The position numbers and the translations under genes are program-made. Positions 1 through 10,399 of a stretch of 64,000 bases of DNA are shown one piece after another (the stretch's first letter is position 1; the number at the start of each line of letters is the position of its first letter). Under the pieces are notes generated by a model. The model saw only the letters and a program-made list of their open reading frames with translations, was not told the origin of the DNA and did no database searches. Location of the stretch: contig NW_023361825.1 of the NCBI RefSeq assembly GCF_001411555.2, positions 55,189 through 119,188 of the forward strand. Direction: 5' to 3'. Origin of the DNA: Juglans regia (lineage: Eukaryota > Streptophyta > Magnoliopsida > Fagales > Juglandaceae).

Positions 1-111
1 GCTCCGACCGGTGCTTCTGTATTTACTATATATACATACATGCATCATGTATCACTCCACGATCGAAGTTCTATATATATATATATATATGTATATATAC
101 ACAATATAAGA

Positions 112-725
112 ATGGCTTCCGTTGGCAAGCTTGATGTAGAAGTTGAGGTGAAGTCTGATGCAGATAAGGTCTGGGGAATCATTAAGGATTCTGTCACCAT
201 CCAACCAGCTAGCATGCCCTAATGACTACCAGGTGTGAAGTTCTTGAAGGCGATGGAAAGTCCATTGGTTCTGTTCGTCTAATCACATATGGCGAAGGTA
301 ATTATATTTGGTTCATTTCTTGTACGTACATGTAAAACTGCAAGGTTTAATTAATGCAGTAACTGAGCTGCATATTGCTTTCTTTTGATCATTTTAAACA
401 AATCTGTATTGTTTTGTTTTGTTAATTTTTGGCTTGTCTGTTTTTATTTCCAGGTTCTCCTATTGTCAAGATTTCTAAGGAGAAGATCGACAATTTTGAT
501 TAAGCAAACAAGACAGTTGCTTTTACTGTGATCGATGGGGACCATTTGAAATTCTACAAGCATTTCAAATGCCACATTACTGTGACTCCAAAGGGAGATG
601 GTAGCCTGGCAATATGGCTATGCGAGTTTCAAAAGACTAGTGACGAGGTTCCAGATCCACACGTCAGTAAGGACTTTGTAGAGAAGAACTTCAAGGAGCT
701 GGACGAGTTTGGCCTCAAGCAATAA
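112..725 (+). pseudogene. MLP-like (Bet v 1 superfamily) pseudogene
   Basis: Two exons separated by a GT-AG intron (298-453) encode about 152 residues, the usual length of major-latex-protein-like members of the Bet v 1 ligand-binding fold. The ATG at 112 starts MASVGKLDVEVEVKSDADK, the typical MLP N-terminus; the block VLEGDGKSIGSVRLITYGEG, with the glycine-rich loop, ends exon 1. Exon 2 has SPIVKISKEKID and then VTPKGDGSLAIW, ending with a TAA at 723. The gene is broken. The frame changes twice between about 214 and 236 (the ATG-CCC stretch runs into TAA TGA, and the CEVLEGDG block lies in another frame), and exon 2 has an in-frame TAA near 500 where the family has a coding residue. MLPs are cytosolic ligand binders linked to stress and defence; no function is expected here. 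It is the only near-complete host gene structure in the window. The family call is firm, and the pseudogene call assumes the assembly is correct. Confidence 0.85.
298..453 (+). other. intron of the MLP-like pseudogene
   Basis: The donor GT follows GGCGAAG and the acceptor CAG precedes GTTCTCC. Splicing restores the family glycine codon across the junction (phase 1), at the conserved MLP intron position after TYGEG. The retained intron shows that this is a decayed gene copy and not a retrocopy. Confidence 0.8.
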
Positions 726-2305
726 TAGAGGCGATTTTGGGTCTGATACATATATGGGGATATTTGAATATTTATGGTCTAATAAACAGCACAAGTAGTA
801 GTTTGCAGTGCAGTACTCATTTCAATCCGTAACGTACGTGTTTCTTAAATAATATCGACAGCTTGTTAGTTGGCTCAAGTTAATGTTACTGTATGTGTTC
901 TTTTCTATCCTATGTGGATTAGATTTTCCATTAGAAGAACACAATTATAGACTCTGTAACTGGAAATTGAGAGCTTCTTCTAGTATTACAAACAGGGCTC
1001 TGTTATGACTTATTGAGAGCTTCTGCTGTAAATAAAAATTTTTATTTCTCACTCTTGATGTTCATGGGAAAAATAATTTAAGTTATGCACCCTACCATTT
1101 GGACAATTCCTGGGAAAATTGCATGATCTTTTGACATTTTCCAAATTAGAAAGAGGGCCCAGCTGATTATTATTAGCAAGGAATTCACGTGGGGATAGAT
1201 ATATCTATGTTTTTTTTTTCTCGATCTCAATCAGTACTAGCCTAAACCTATATATGTATGAGATGTTTATGACAAGACCTCACCTACTTCATGTTTGGAC
1301 GAGTGAACCTAATTCTGCAGTCCAGACAGGAGCCCATCACATTCAGTCTATGCAACCCTCCTTTAATTCCAAGTTGCCAACCTCATCAATGGCATTTCCT
1401 ACTGTGACTGTGAGTAGCAATATTATTGGTTTGAAAATGATATTTACAATCACCCTAATTCCAAAAGTATATATTAATAATGATAAATAATAGTACAAAT
1501 GGAAGCTAACGCATCATGCATGATCTCCAGCCCCTGGCCCCTGGCTAACTAGGGAACCCACCAACAGAACAGCCAAATTAATGACGTATATATAGAGGCT
1601 AAGAAGAAGCCCACACTTGGAACAAAGCATAGCAACAAATCAAGCAGAAGTAAATTTGTGCATCCCTACATCCAAAACGGCAATAATCACCAGCACCTAA
1701 CCCTTATAACACAGCAGCAGAGCACACAATGGCAACGCCAGTACCACTTAGGAGCGAACAGTTTGTAACTTCAAGTTACCCATCATTTTCACTAATTTTG
1801 AATGGGTGACAGTTTGGAACTTCAAAGACGGTCGAAGAAGACAAACACAAACAATGCACTAGGAAGGGGCCATGAATAAACCAAACGAAGGGAAAAAATC
1901 GATACAGATCAACAAAAAAAAATTCACTCAGAAACGAGGATACGCAGACTGCAGTTAATTTAGACACTTTTAATCAGTACCCATTTTCAAAATGCATAAT
2001 TTTTGCAATAACCAACTCATGCGCCTATGAAGGGGGAGAGCTATTTCTTAAAGGGAACCACAGATACCTGTCAATGGACGATCTCGACCGCCGATATTGG
2101 CCTTCCCAAAACAATCACTCGGAAACGGACTGCGGGGAGGTACTGACTATAGTAAGCAGTTGGTGTCTGGGACTCTGGAATGAGGGGCCTGGGATTTTCA
2201 GCTCCACAATCGCCGGGTGCAAACAGGGCTTCTGAACTTACTGGTAGGCAAAAATGGGGACGAAGGATTTCGGCATTTGGGGGGAAATCGTGATTTGGGG
2301 GGGAA
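726..2305. other. intergenic, no recognised gene; promoter-like patch
   Basis: No convincing coding exon was found. A TATA-like TATATATA lies at 1587-1594, about 70 bases after a CATGCATG (RY-type) motif at 1515-1522. It is followed by a purine-rich leader and an ATG at about 1730 whose frame closes quickly. This could be an orphan promoter or 5' leader, possibly dragged along by the adjacent CACTA-like sequence, or chance. A segment near 985-1050 (CTCTGTTATGACTTATTGAG) resembles one near 3325-3350, so both may be dispersed repeat pieces. Confidence 0.3.
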
Positions 2306-2627
2306 ATCTGATTTCTGTGGAGGTTTTCGCGCCGAGATGGATAAAGCGAGATTTGGCAACGAAATTGTGCGTCGGGAGAAGGTTTTAAAATTTTGCGGCG
2401 GTCTAATTCGCCGTAGTTATCATTAAAATGGCTGCAAAAGTAAAAATAATATTTTCGTCAAAATTTTCCGTCGCAATTAGTATTAAAATCGCCGCAAAAA
2501 TTCGAAAAAAAAATGTTTGGGTTGGAAGCTGCGTCGACCAAGAAATCGTCGTGAATAACGACTTATTGCGGCGATATTAGTTCCAGCAGTCCAAAAATCG
2601 CCGCAATAGAGCCATTTTCTTGTAGTG
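2306..2627. mobile_element. terminal fragment of a CACTA-like DNA transposon
   Basis: The right edge reads CCATTTTCTTGTAGTG, the reverse complement of the CACTACAAGAAAATGG terminus common in plant CACTA (En/Spm) elements. The 250 bases inside carry repeated GCGGCGAT/CGCCGCAA words in both orientations (for example near 2395, 2490, 2570 and 2595), as expected for subterminal transposase-binding repeats. No matching CACTACAAG left end was found upstream, so the other end is lost or the left boundary shown is arbitrary. No transposase coding was seen. Confidence 0.55.
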
Positions 2628-3449
2628 CTAGATAGATTAAAAAAAAAAAAAAATTGTTATCATTATAAATCCATGCATCCATTATCATGAAAATAAAGTC
2701 AAATTTTCATCTAATAATGTTCCATCGTAATAATTTTCATATCTTCTACTATTATAAAAAAGTCTTTGGCCATGTGAACAGTGAAATTTGTTTTAGATTT
2801 GTTAATTACGTGTTTGTCCCTGCTAGACATGCATTGCTTTTTTGTCTTGCACAGTTTGTTTGCCGCCATTTTCTCTCCGTTTTCTCTTTCTCAATTTGTA
2901 TTCTAATAGTATGAGTAGTAGTTCGAGTTTGATGGAAAATTACTTTCTTGTCCTTGTGGTTTGTGTTTAATGAGAAAATTACCTTTTTTTTTCCTTGAGG
3001 TTCTAATGTGTTTTATACATAAATGAAAATGTCTTTTAGACTTAAACTTTCACATAGTGAAAATATATCAAAACTAATCAAAATCGCATGGTAGACGTGC
3101 TTTGAATTAGCAATTCTATACAATTAGCTGGATATATCTCTCATATAAATATTATTATCTTTGGGTAGTTCATAAAAGTCGGCACGTGGATTGGCCTTGT
3201 TTCTATATCATGGTTTCATGAGCGCTCTAGAGACAAAGCTTAATTTGCATAGGAGGTGGCACCACCCCCCGACACTTATATAGGTAGACTTATAGAAATT
3301 GTCCTGTAACTAAACACTTTAACAGAACTCTGTTATGAGTCTATTAAGAGCTTATTGCTCAGCCTCTCATTTTCATTACAGTACCAAGTACTTCAAACCT
3401 TGGGATGATAAATTAGTTTGAAAACTAATTTTAATATCATAGTGCTTAC
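2628..3449. other. AT-rich spacer, probably part of the Copia 2 LTR at its right end
   Basis: There is no gene. Because Copia element 1 is inserted at 3455-8524, the sequence just left of it was once continuous with 8530 onwards. That makes the right part of this spacer a candidate for the rest of the 3' LTR of Copia element 2. The left limit of that LTR could not be fixed. Confidence 0.3.
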
Positions 3450-3454
3450 AAATT

Positions 3455-3875
3455 ATTTAAACTAAGGTGAAAGGAATGCATAAGAGTTGTTTGAGAAAAG
3501 TTCATACACAATACAGACAACCAATGCATAGGAAAAAAATCTCAATTTCTTTCATATCTTTCTGTGTACATCAGAGTGTCTATTTATAGCGTATATTCTG
3601 TAACATCCTTTACAAAGTGTGCCACTCAAATATTGACAGGTGGCTGTGAAGAATCATTTGGCTATATGTGCAGGACGGTGATAGTGATCTCTGTTGTACA
3701 GAGCATGTAATGGTACTCTACTGGTGCACCACTACGTTAGCTGGGTATGTGCAACGGACTGCTCTAAGGCCGGTGTAGTGAGCTGAGATGGCTTAATATA
3801 CTCTACTGGTGCACAGCTATGTGACTGGGTATGTGCAACGGACTGGCTGGTGCAGTGAGCTGAGATGTCTTAATA
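3455..3875 (-). repeat. 3' LTR of Copia element 1, with internal duplication
   Basis: Partner of 8101-8524. On the plus strand, units 3716-3800 and 3801-3875 are imperfect direct repeats: both carry CTCTACTGGTGCAC, GGGTATGTGCAACGGACTG and GTGAGCTGAGATG. The duplication is therefore in U3, the promoter end of the LTR. The outer end reads TA where the 5' LTR has TG (CA in element sense), consistent with one C-to-T change. Confidence 0.85.
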
Positions 3876-3884
3876 CCCTCCCGC
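3876..3884 (-). promoter_or_regulatory. polypurine tract of Copia element 1
   Basis: In element sense GCGGGAGGG lies directly before the 3' LTR start TATTAAG. This is the expected plus-strand primer, and it supports TATTAAG as the LTR 5' end. Confidence 0.65.
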
Positions 3885-3919
3885 GAGTCAATTGGCACTG
3901 AGGTCAAAGTGAGACTTGA

Positions 3920-5941
3920 TCATAATAAATGGAACCATGCTGATGACAGGGCCTTAGTCATGACATTTGCTATTTGATCTCTACTGGAGATGAAGGATAC
4001 CTGAAGTGTTTTTGCTGCAACTCTTTCCTGAACAAAGTGAAAGTCAAGTTCCACATGTTTGGTTTGAGAGTGAGGAATTGGATTCACAAAGAAATAGGTG
4101 GCTCCTAGGTTATCACACCACAATGTAGGGGGTGAGTTAAAAATAGACCAAGTTCATTTGTCAGATTCTGTAACCACAGTATTTCACAAGCTGTATTTGC
4201 TATTGATTTGTACTCGGCTTCAATAGAAGACCGAGCAATAGTGGCTTGTTTTTTTGATCCCCAAGAAACAAGATGACTGCCAAAATAAATACAGAAACCA
4301 TCAGTAAACTTGCGATCATCAGGGCATCATGTCCAGTCAGCATCGGAGAAGGCTGAAATTTTATAGGATGAGGAGGAAGAAAATGTAAGCCAAGATGAGG
4401 AGTTTGACGAAGGTAGCGAAGGATCCTTTTTACAGCCTGCCAGTGAGGTACCCTAGGGCAGTGCATAAACTAGCAGACTTTGTTCACAGCGAAGGAGTTA
4501 TCAGGTCTGGTGAATGAGAGGTATTGTAGACTACCTACAACACTTTGATAAAGCCGTGGATCTTCGAATGTACTACCATCAAGGGACGTAAGCTTGATTG
4601 ATGAGGACATAGGGGTAGTGATTGGCTTGGACAAGTGCATGTTGGTGCTGTGCAGCAGATCATTGATGTATTTAGACTGAGAGAGATATAACCCAGAAGA
4701 ATCCCTAGTGACTTCAATGCCTAGAAAGTAATGAAGTATACCCAAGTCCTTAAAGAATTAATAAAATCAGAGATGAGTTTCGAACTTGAACCAGTGACTA
4801 TCAAATCATCAACATAAATTAGAATGTAAATGCAGTCAGAGGCAGTGTTCAACATAAACAAGGAAGGGTTAGACCGAGAGGCAACAAGTCCTAGAGAAAT
4901 TAACTTATCTAATAATTTTGCAAACCAAGTCCTAGGGGCTTGTTTCAAGCCATAAAGAGATTTTTTTAACTTACATATGTGTGAAGGAAAGTCAAGATTC
5001 ACGAAACCCGGCGATTGTTGCATAAACACTGCTTCATCAAGGTTCCTGTGTAAGAATGCATTCTGCACATCGAGTTGGTAAAGTGGCCAGTTTGAGGTTA
5101 CTGCAAAGGAGAGAAGAAGACGAATGGTGACTAGCTTAATGATGGAAATATAGGTTTCAGTGTAATCCAAGCCCGATTGCTGAAGGAATCCCTTGGCCAC
5201 GAGCTGTGCTTTATGGCGTTCAAGGGTTCCATCAGCTTTTCTCTTGGTTTTGAGAACCCATTTTGACCCTAGAATGTTGAGTTTGGGGTTTGGGGGGACC
5301 AATTCCCAAGTTTGATTAAGGAGAAGAGCACATAATTCCTCACCCATGGCAGTTCGCCATTCTGAGTATTTGGTGGCTTTGGAGAATGATGATGGTTCTT
5401 CTGGGATAGAGGCCGTGAAAGATGAGGAAGAGGAGGCTTGGGAGGTGGTGAGTGACATAGAGGGGCGTTTGGAGGGCCACGGAACCGTGCCATCAGTTCG
5501 CACACGAGGACATAGAGTATTGGTGCGAGACCGTGTGGTCATGGGGTGACGCTGAACCGGGTGAGAGGAGAGGGAAGATGAAGTTGGAGATGCAGGAATC
5601 AAAGAATTACCCGATGGTGGGGTGGCAGGTAGAGGAGAGCTAGTGTTGGAAGAGGTAGGAGAAGAGGAATTAGGGTTTGAAACAAGAGAATGAGGGGAAG
5701 TGGGTGGGGGTACATTGGTTGAGGAAGATGGGCAAAGGTGTTGGGCCGTGGGTATAGAAATTAGTGAGAAGGTAGAGGTTGGTGTTGAACTGGACGGTGA
5801 GGGAGATGGGCCAGTGGGATTGGGCTTGAAGGGAAAAAAATTGTTCATTAAAAATGACATCTCTTGAGATATAAACCCGACCCGAGGAAAGATGGAGACA
5901 CTTATAGCCTTTGTGGTCTTGGCTATAACCCATGAAAACAC
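3920..5941 (-). pseudogene. Copia element 1 reverse transcriptase and RNase H
   Basis: The frame 5941-4721 continues the integrase C-terminus (GFISQEMSF) into a long Ser/Pro-rich linker. The copia RT follows: WRTAMGEELCALLLNQTWEL, SKWVLKTKRKADGTLERHKA, QLDVQNAFLHRNLDEAVFMQ and the catalytic IYVDDLIVTG. The RT continues in other frames (4745-4470: LHYFLGIEV, LYLSQSKYI, VVGSLQYLSFTRPD). RNase H ends at 3920 with [18 protein letters not shown] and [16 protein letters not shown], the typical copia C-terminus. There are at least three frame changes. Strand and order agree with the rest of element 1. Confidence 0.88.
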
Positions 5942-7325
5942 ACATTTGAGAGCAAAAGTCCAATTTGTGTTGATTGAATGGTCTTAAGTTGGGCCAACAA
6001 GAAGACCCAAAAACCCGAAGAAAAAGATAATCGAGAGCATGGCCCATTAGAACTTCAAAGGGACATTTATTATTTAGGACAGGGGTGGGCATTCGATTAA
6101 TTAAATATGTGGTGGTTAAAAAAGATTCAGCCCAATATTTAAGAGGCATGGAAGCATGAGAGAGAAGAGATAATCCGATTTCGACAATATGTCTATGTCG
6201 TCTCTCTATACTTCTATTTTGAGGGTGGGAATGAGGACAAGTAAGACGGTGAGTGATTCCATTTTTTTGAAAAATAGACCGAAGAGGGCGAAATTCCTCA
6301 CCTCCATCAGTTTGTAAAAAAATAACATTGCATGAAAATGAATTATGAACAAACTGAAGAAAGGCAATGACAATCATAGAAACATCTGATTTAACATTCA
6401 TGGGAAAAATCCAAAGATATTTAGAGAAGTCATCTAATATGGAAAGATAATAGCGACAACCCTTTGTAGAAACAATGGGAGCTGGGCCTGAAACATCTAA
6501 GAGAAGAAGTTTAAAAGGCCTAGTGAACCATGAGGGGGATAAGGGATGGAGAAGGGCATGAGCCTTGGCCTGAAAACATGCTAAACAAGGAGGAATTGTT
6601 GTACGGGATGTAGTAGGAAGATGAAAGCGTTGGAGAGTCAGTTGAGTGATGCGCGATGACGAGCATCCTAATCGTTGGTGCCAAAGCAGAGGAGAGGTTC
6701 GTGTGCTGAGATGAACTTGAGGAGAAAGTGAGCTGAGTGATCTAGAAGCAGGTGCAGCAAATACGGAAGGTAAAGTGTAGAGTCCATTCTCACTTGGTCC
6801 TCGAAGAAGCACCGCCTGGGAATGGGAATCCTTCACAAGAAAAAAATCAGAGTGAAACTCAAAGAAAACTTTGTTATCAAGACAAAACTGTCTAACATAA
6901 AGTAAATTGCAAGAAATCAATGGGGCATGAAGAAGATTAGTTAGGAGAAAATTGCAAGAAAAAGAACTCCACTGAGCCTAACCAACATTCTATATTGGGA
7001 GAGAAGATCCATCTCCGATGTTCACTTGGTCAGAACCTTGATAGGACACAAAGTCTAAATTGAGAGCTGACAGATCAGGGGTGAAATGGTTGGTTGCAGC
7101 CGTGTCAGGAAACCAGGTGGATGGAAGGGATGCGGGAGTGGGGAGATGAGTGTAGTTGGCAGCCAAAGAAACTGGTGCAAGAGCTTGGAATGCATGGTTG
7201 AACCGTTGATAGCAAGAGATAACCGTGTGGCCTGGTGTTTGATAGAGCTAGCAAAATGGGGCGAGTGTCATTGCGATTTGAGAAATAGTTGGGGGAAAAG
7301 CCAACATGACTATTGTTCTGACCAC
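5830..7325 (-). pseudogene. Copia element 1 protease and integrase
   Basis: The protease region near 7130-7000 reads WFPDTAATNHFT, where the DTA replaces the active-site DSGA/DTGA. The GAG-pre-integrase and integrase follow in a long frame from about 6920. LLWHQRLGCSS has Cys for the second zinc-binding His, and CLACFQAK keeps the CxxC. The DDE core is visible as LLLDVSGPAP, LQTDGGEEF and then NRSIERRHRH, so all three acidic residues are present. The chain ends in the typical VFGSSCWPNLRPF and MGYSQDHKGYKC blocks, after which the reading frame shifts to the RT frame near 5900. Stops separate it from gag. The role would be DNA insertion; function is lost because the polyprotein is broken. Confidence 0.85.
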
Positions 7326-7329
7326 CATT

Positions 7330-8061
7330 TCAATTTTGTCCACCTCGAGTGGGAAGACCAAGCAAGGAAGGTGCCCGAGCGACAGTGTTATTTGCAGAGA
7401 AATAAGCACCCATGAGTAAAGATTGATGCTGATGAGATAAGTAGGATTTGTGATTAAGTAAATAGCTATAGATCTGATGGGGAGAGAGAGGGTCAGGCCG
7501 TGTAGTGAGAGAGGTGACCATGGACTCATAATCAGTTCCAAGTCCCGCAAGGAGATAGACAGAGAATTCGTGATCAGTGAGGGTATGACCGGCTGCACTG
7601 AGGGAGGAGGCAAGAGTTTTTGCTTTGTTGTAGTAATCCGAAATTATCTCAGTCCCTTTTTTAAGGGTAGCAAGCTGATAATGGGTGTGAAAAACATGAG
7701 CACTGGATTGATCTTGGAAGATATTTAGAAGGGTTGTCCAAACTTCATGAGATGTAGTGTAGTCCAAAACTTGGGCAAGAATAGACCCGGAGAGAGAAGA
7801 GTTAGTGGCAGAGATGAGGAGCTGATCTTGTAAGACCCATCGAGTATGTTCAGGATTGATTTTGCCGTCAATAAAGGTAGTGGGAGAGGGGATAGAGCCA
7901 TCAACATAACCAAACAGTTGATGGCCCTTGAGGAAAGGCACAATCTGTGCCTTCCACAGTTGAAATTTTTGAATGGTAAGTTTAACAGTAACACAGTGTG
8001 TAGCAGAGTTGAGAATGGAGGAAGGGTTAGAAGGGGAGGAGGAATTTTCAGAGGAGGCCAT
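7330..8061 (-). pseudogene. Copia element 1 gag
   Basis: An open frame of 243 residues starts at an ATG (8059-8061) 25 bases after the PBS. It has the copia gag pattern: a serine-rich N-terminus, VKLTIQKFQLWKAQIVPFLK near residue 28, then GYVDGSIPSP, then the helical region ending ADY-type LLAGLGTDYESMVTSLTTR (Retrotran_gag-type). The frame stops after TRGGQN. The nucleocapsid zinc knuckle follows in another frame near 7250-7200, recognisable as GHTVISC, but with a stop and Tyr in place of the second Cys. The protein would package element RNA in virus-like particles; it is probably inactive because the zinc knuckle is damaged and disconnected from pol. Confidence 0.85.
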
Positions 8062-8086
8062 GGAAAGGAAAAGGATGTGAGTCTCA

Positions 8087-8100
8087 GGCTCTAGATACCA
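8087..8100 (-). promoter_or_regulatory. primer-binding site (initiator tRNA-Met type) of Copia element 1
   Basis: In element sense the bases directly after the LTR read TGGTATCTAGAGCC. This is the plant copia PBS TGGTATCAGAGC, complementary to the 3' end of initiator tRNA-Met, with one extra T. Its position against the LTR fixes the LTR edge. Confidence 0.75.
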
Positions 8101-8524
8101 TGTTTAAACTAAGGTGAAAGGAATGCATAAGAGTTGTTTGAGAAAAGCTCATACACATTACAGAAAACCAATGCATAGGAAAAAAAATCTCCTGTTCTTT
8201 CATATATTTCTGTGTACATTAGAGTCTCTATTTATAGCATATATTCTGTAACAACCTTTACAAAGTGTGCCACTCAAATATTGACAGGTGGCTGTGAAGA
8301 ATCATTTGGCTATATGTGCAGGATGGCGATAGTGCTCTCTGTTGTGCAGAGCATGTAATGGTACTTTGGTGGTGCACAGCTACGTGAGTTGGGTATGTGC
8401 AACAGACTGCTCTAAGGCCGATGCAGTGAGCTGAGATGCCTTAATATATTTTGTTGGTGCACAGCTACGTGAGCTGGGTATGTGCAACGGACTGGCTGGT
8501 GCAGTGAGCTGAGATGTCTTAATA
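8101..8524 (-). repeat. 5' LTR of Copia element 1
   Basis: It aligns over its length with 3455-3875. In element sense it runs from TATTAAGACATC to TTTAAACA, so the 5' terminus is TA and not the usual TG. This boundary is chosen because it gives the CAAAT TSD and sits next to the PBS. The U3 end holds two imperfect copies of a 75-85-bp unit. Confidence 0.85.
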
Positions 8525-8689
8525 CAAATCACTAACATATAATGTACTTTGCTTAGTGAACTCAAGTCTTCATATGTTCAAGAGTTGAGTTGAGTTTCCA
8601 TTATTGGTGATTTTATTGTATAGTCTTTAAATCCATCCCCTTTCATGTCTTCCACAACAAATCCCTTGCAAGTCCTTTAGTTAACGGTT

Positions 8690-10390
8690 TTACCAAATTT
8701 TGACAAGATCTCACAAAATCAATTGTAATTACTCCATCTGTGAGTAATTGTCTCATATAGCTTTGTCTTAATCCAATATGCCTAGACTTGTCATTATATA
8801 TATGGCTAGTCTAGCGACAATGTAGCCTGACTATCACAATGCAAAGATATTGGTGGCACTGGTTTTGGCCAAATCGAAATATCTATCAATAAGTTTCTTA
8901 GCCACTCTACCTATTTGCTACAAGAACCAATGCTATAAACTTTGTTGTCATGGTAGAGTTAGTTATGAATGTCTACTTCTTTGATCCACAGGAGATTGTT
9001 CTTCCACCAAGGGTGAATGTCCACCTATTGGTTGATTTGTGATCATCATGCTCAGTTATCCAACTGGCATCAATGTATCCTTCTACTACTGAGGAAACCC
9101 GCTATACTCAGTACCCTAATTTATGGTATTTTGTAAATATTTTAAAATTATTTGTACAACTATCCAATGAACATGACTAGGGTTACTAGTGTACCTACTA
9201 AGTTTGCCCACTGCAAATGCAATATCAGGTTTACTACATGTCAAAACATACATTAGACAACCAATAACTTTAGCACATTCAAGTTGATTCATTGCTCTCC
9301 CAGTACTAGGATACAATTTTAGATTTGAATCAAAAGGTGTAGCCATGGGTTTGCAATCAAAGTGATTAAACTTTTTCAATATTTTCTCAATATAATGTGA
9401 TTGGGTTAAAATTATACCATTATTATTTCTTATAATTGTAATACCCAAAATCACGTTTGTAATGTCCAAATCTTTCATATCGAAATTAGATGACAAAAAT
9501 TTCTTAGTACTTTCAATACTCATATTATCAGTATAAAAAATTAACATGTCATCTACGTATAAATATATTATAACACCTTTATTTCCATTAAACTTGCTGT
9601 AGACACATTTATCAGATTCATGTATCCTAAAACCATTGTTCACTACATCTTTTTCAAACTTTTCATGCCTTGTTTTGGTGCTTGTTTAAGTTTAAAAAGT
9701 GACTTAACCAATTTACAAACTTTATGTTCTTGGCCAGGCATGACAAATCCCTCGGGTTGTTTCATATAAATTTCTTCTTCTAATTGACCATTCAAGAAGG
9801 TTGTCTTGACATCCATTTGATGGATTTCAAACTTGTAGATGGCTGCTAAGGCAATCAAAGTATCAAAATAATCTAACCTTGCCTTCTGGGCCCTTTGCTA
9901 CTAGTCTTGCCTTACACTTTTCAATTGTTCTATCTACTCTTAGTTTCTTTTTAAAAATTCATTTGCAACCAATAGGTGTCGAACCAGGGGTAAATCTACT
10001 ACTTCCCAAGTATTATTACCCATGATTCGAATCCATTTCAACATTAATAGCTTTTTTCCAAAAAGCTACATCCTAAGACTTCATAGCCTCTTCATAGGTC
10101 AAAGGATCATTTTCAACATTATGTGTAATCATGATTTGGTTGCAAGATGAATCTCTTGTACCCTCTACCAAGTACACAACAAAATCTAGTCCAAATGACT
10201 TTTCAGTTCTAATTCGTTTACTCCTTGGTTCAAATGGTTCACCAGATTGACCATTATTTTCAAGTGATCTATCTAATTCCACTATCTTATCATTATAAAG
10301 TGGAATTGCTTCGAATCTATTTTTAAAAAATTCAGCATCCCTAGATTCAATCACTGTATTGACGTCAACAGAACCATTAGGTTCCACAAC
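8690..10390 (-). pseudogene. Copia element 2 reverse transcriptase and RNase H
   Basis: The linker at 10387-10073 (YEEAMKS end) leads into RT pieces: MDVKTTFLNGQLEEEIYMKQ and KLVKSLFKLKQAPKQ at 9858-9643, then IIYLYVDDMLIF, DLDITNVILGITI, KPMATPFDSNLKLYP and GCLMYVLTCSKPDIAFAVGK at 9643-9116. RNase H follows without a long open frame: a YIDASWI-type segment near 9080-9060 and the terminal LTNG/SCQNLADPLTKGL-like region near 8700. The YVDD active site is intact; the frames are not joined. Confidence 0.82.
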
Positions 10391-10399
10391 TAGTCATCT

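Larger units (their letters stand above)
3455..8524 (-). mobile_element. Ty1/copia LTR retrotransposon, element 1 (5.07 kb, complete but degenerate)
   Basis: The element reads on the minus strand: 5' LTR 8101-8524, primer-binding site, gag, protease, integrase, RT, RNase H, polypurine tract, 3' LTR 3455-3875. The integrase-before-RT order defines copia. A perfect 5-bp target duplication CAAAT flanks it (3450-3454 and 8525-8529). About 5 kb with roughly 420-bp LTRs suits the compact Ale/Retrofit-like copias, but lineage is inference. Coding is spread over several frames with stops, so the element is not autonomous. The two LTRs differ at many positions and differ in length by 3 bases, so the insertion is not very recent. 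It sits inside the 3' end of Copia element 2, on the same strand. Confidence 0.9.
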
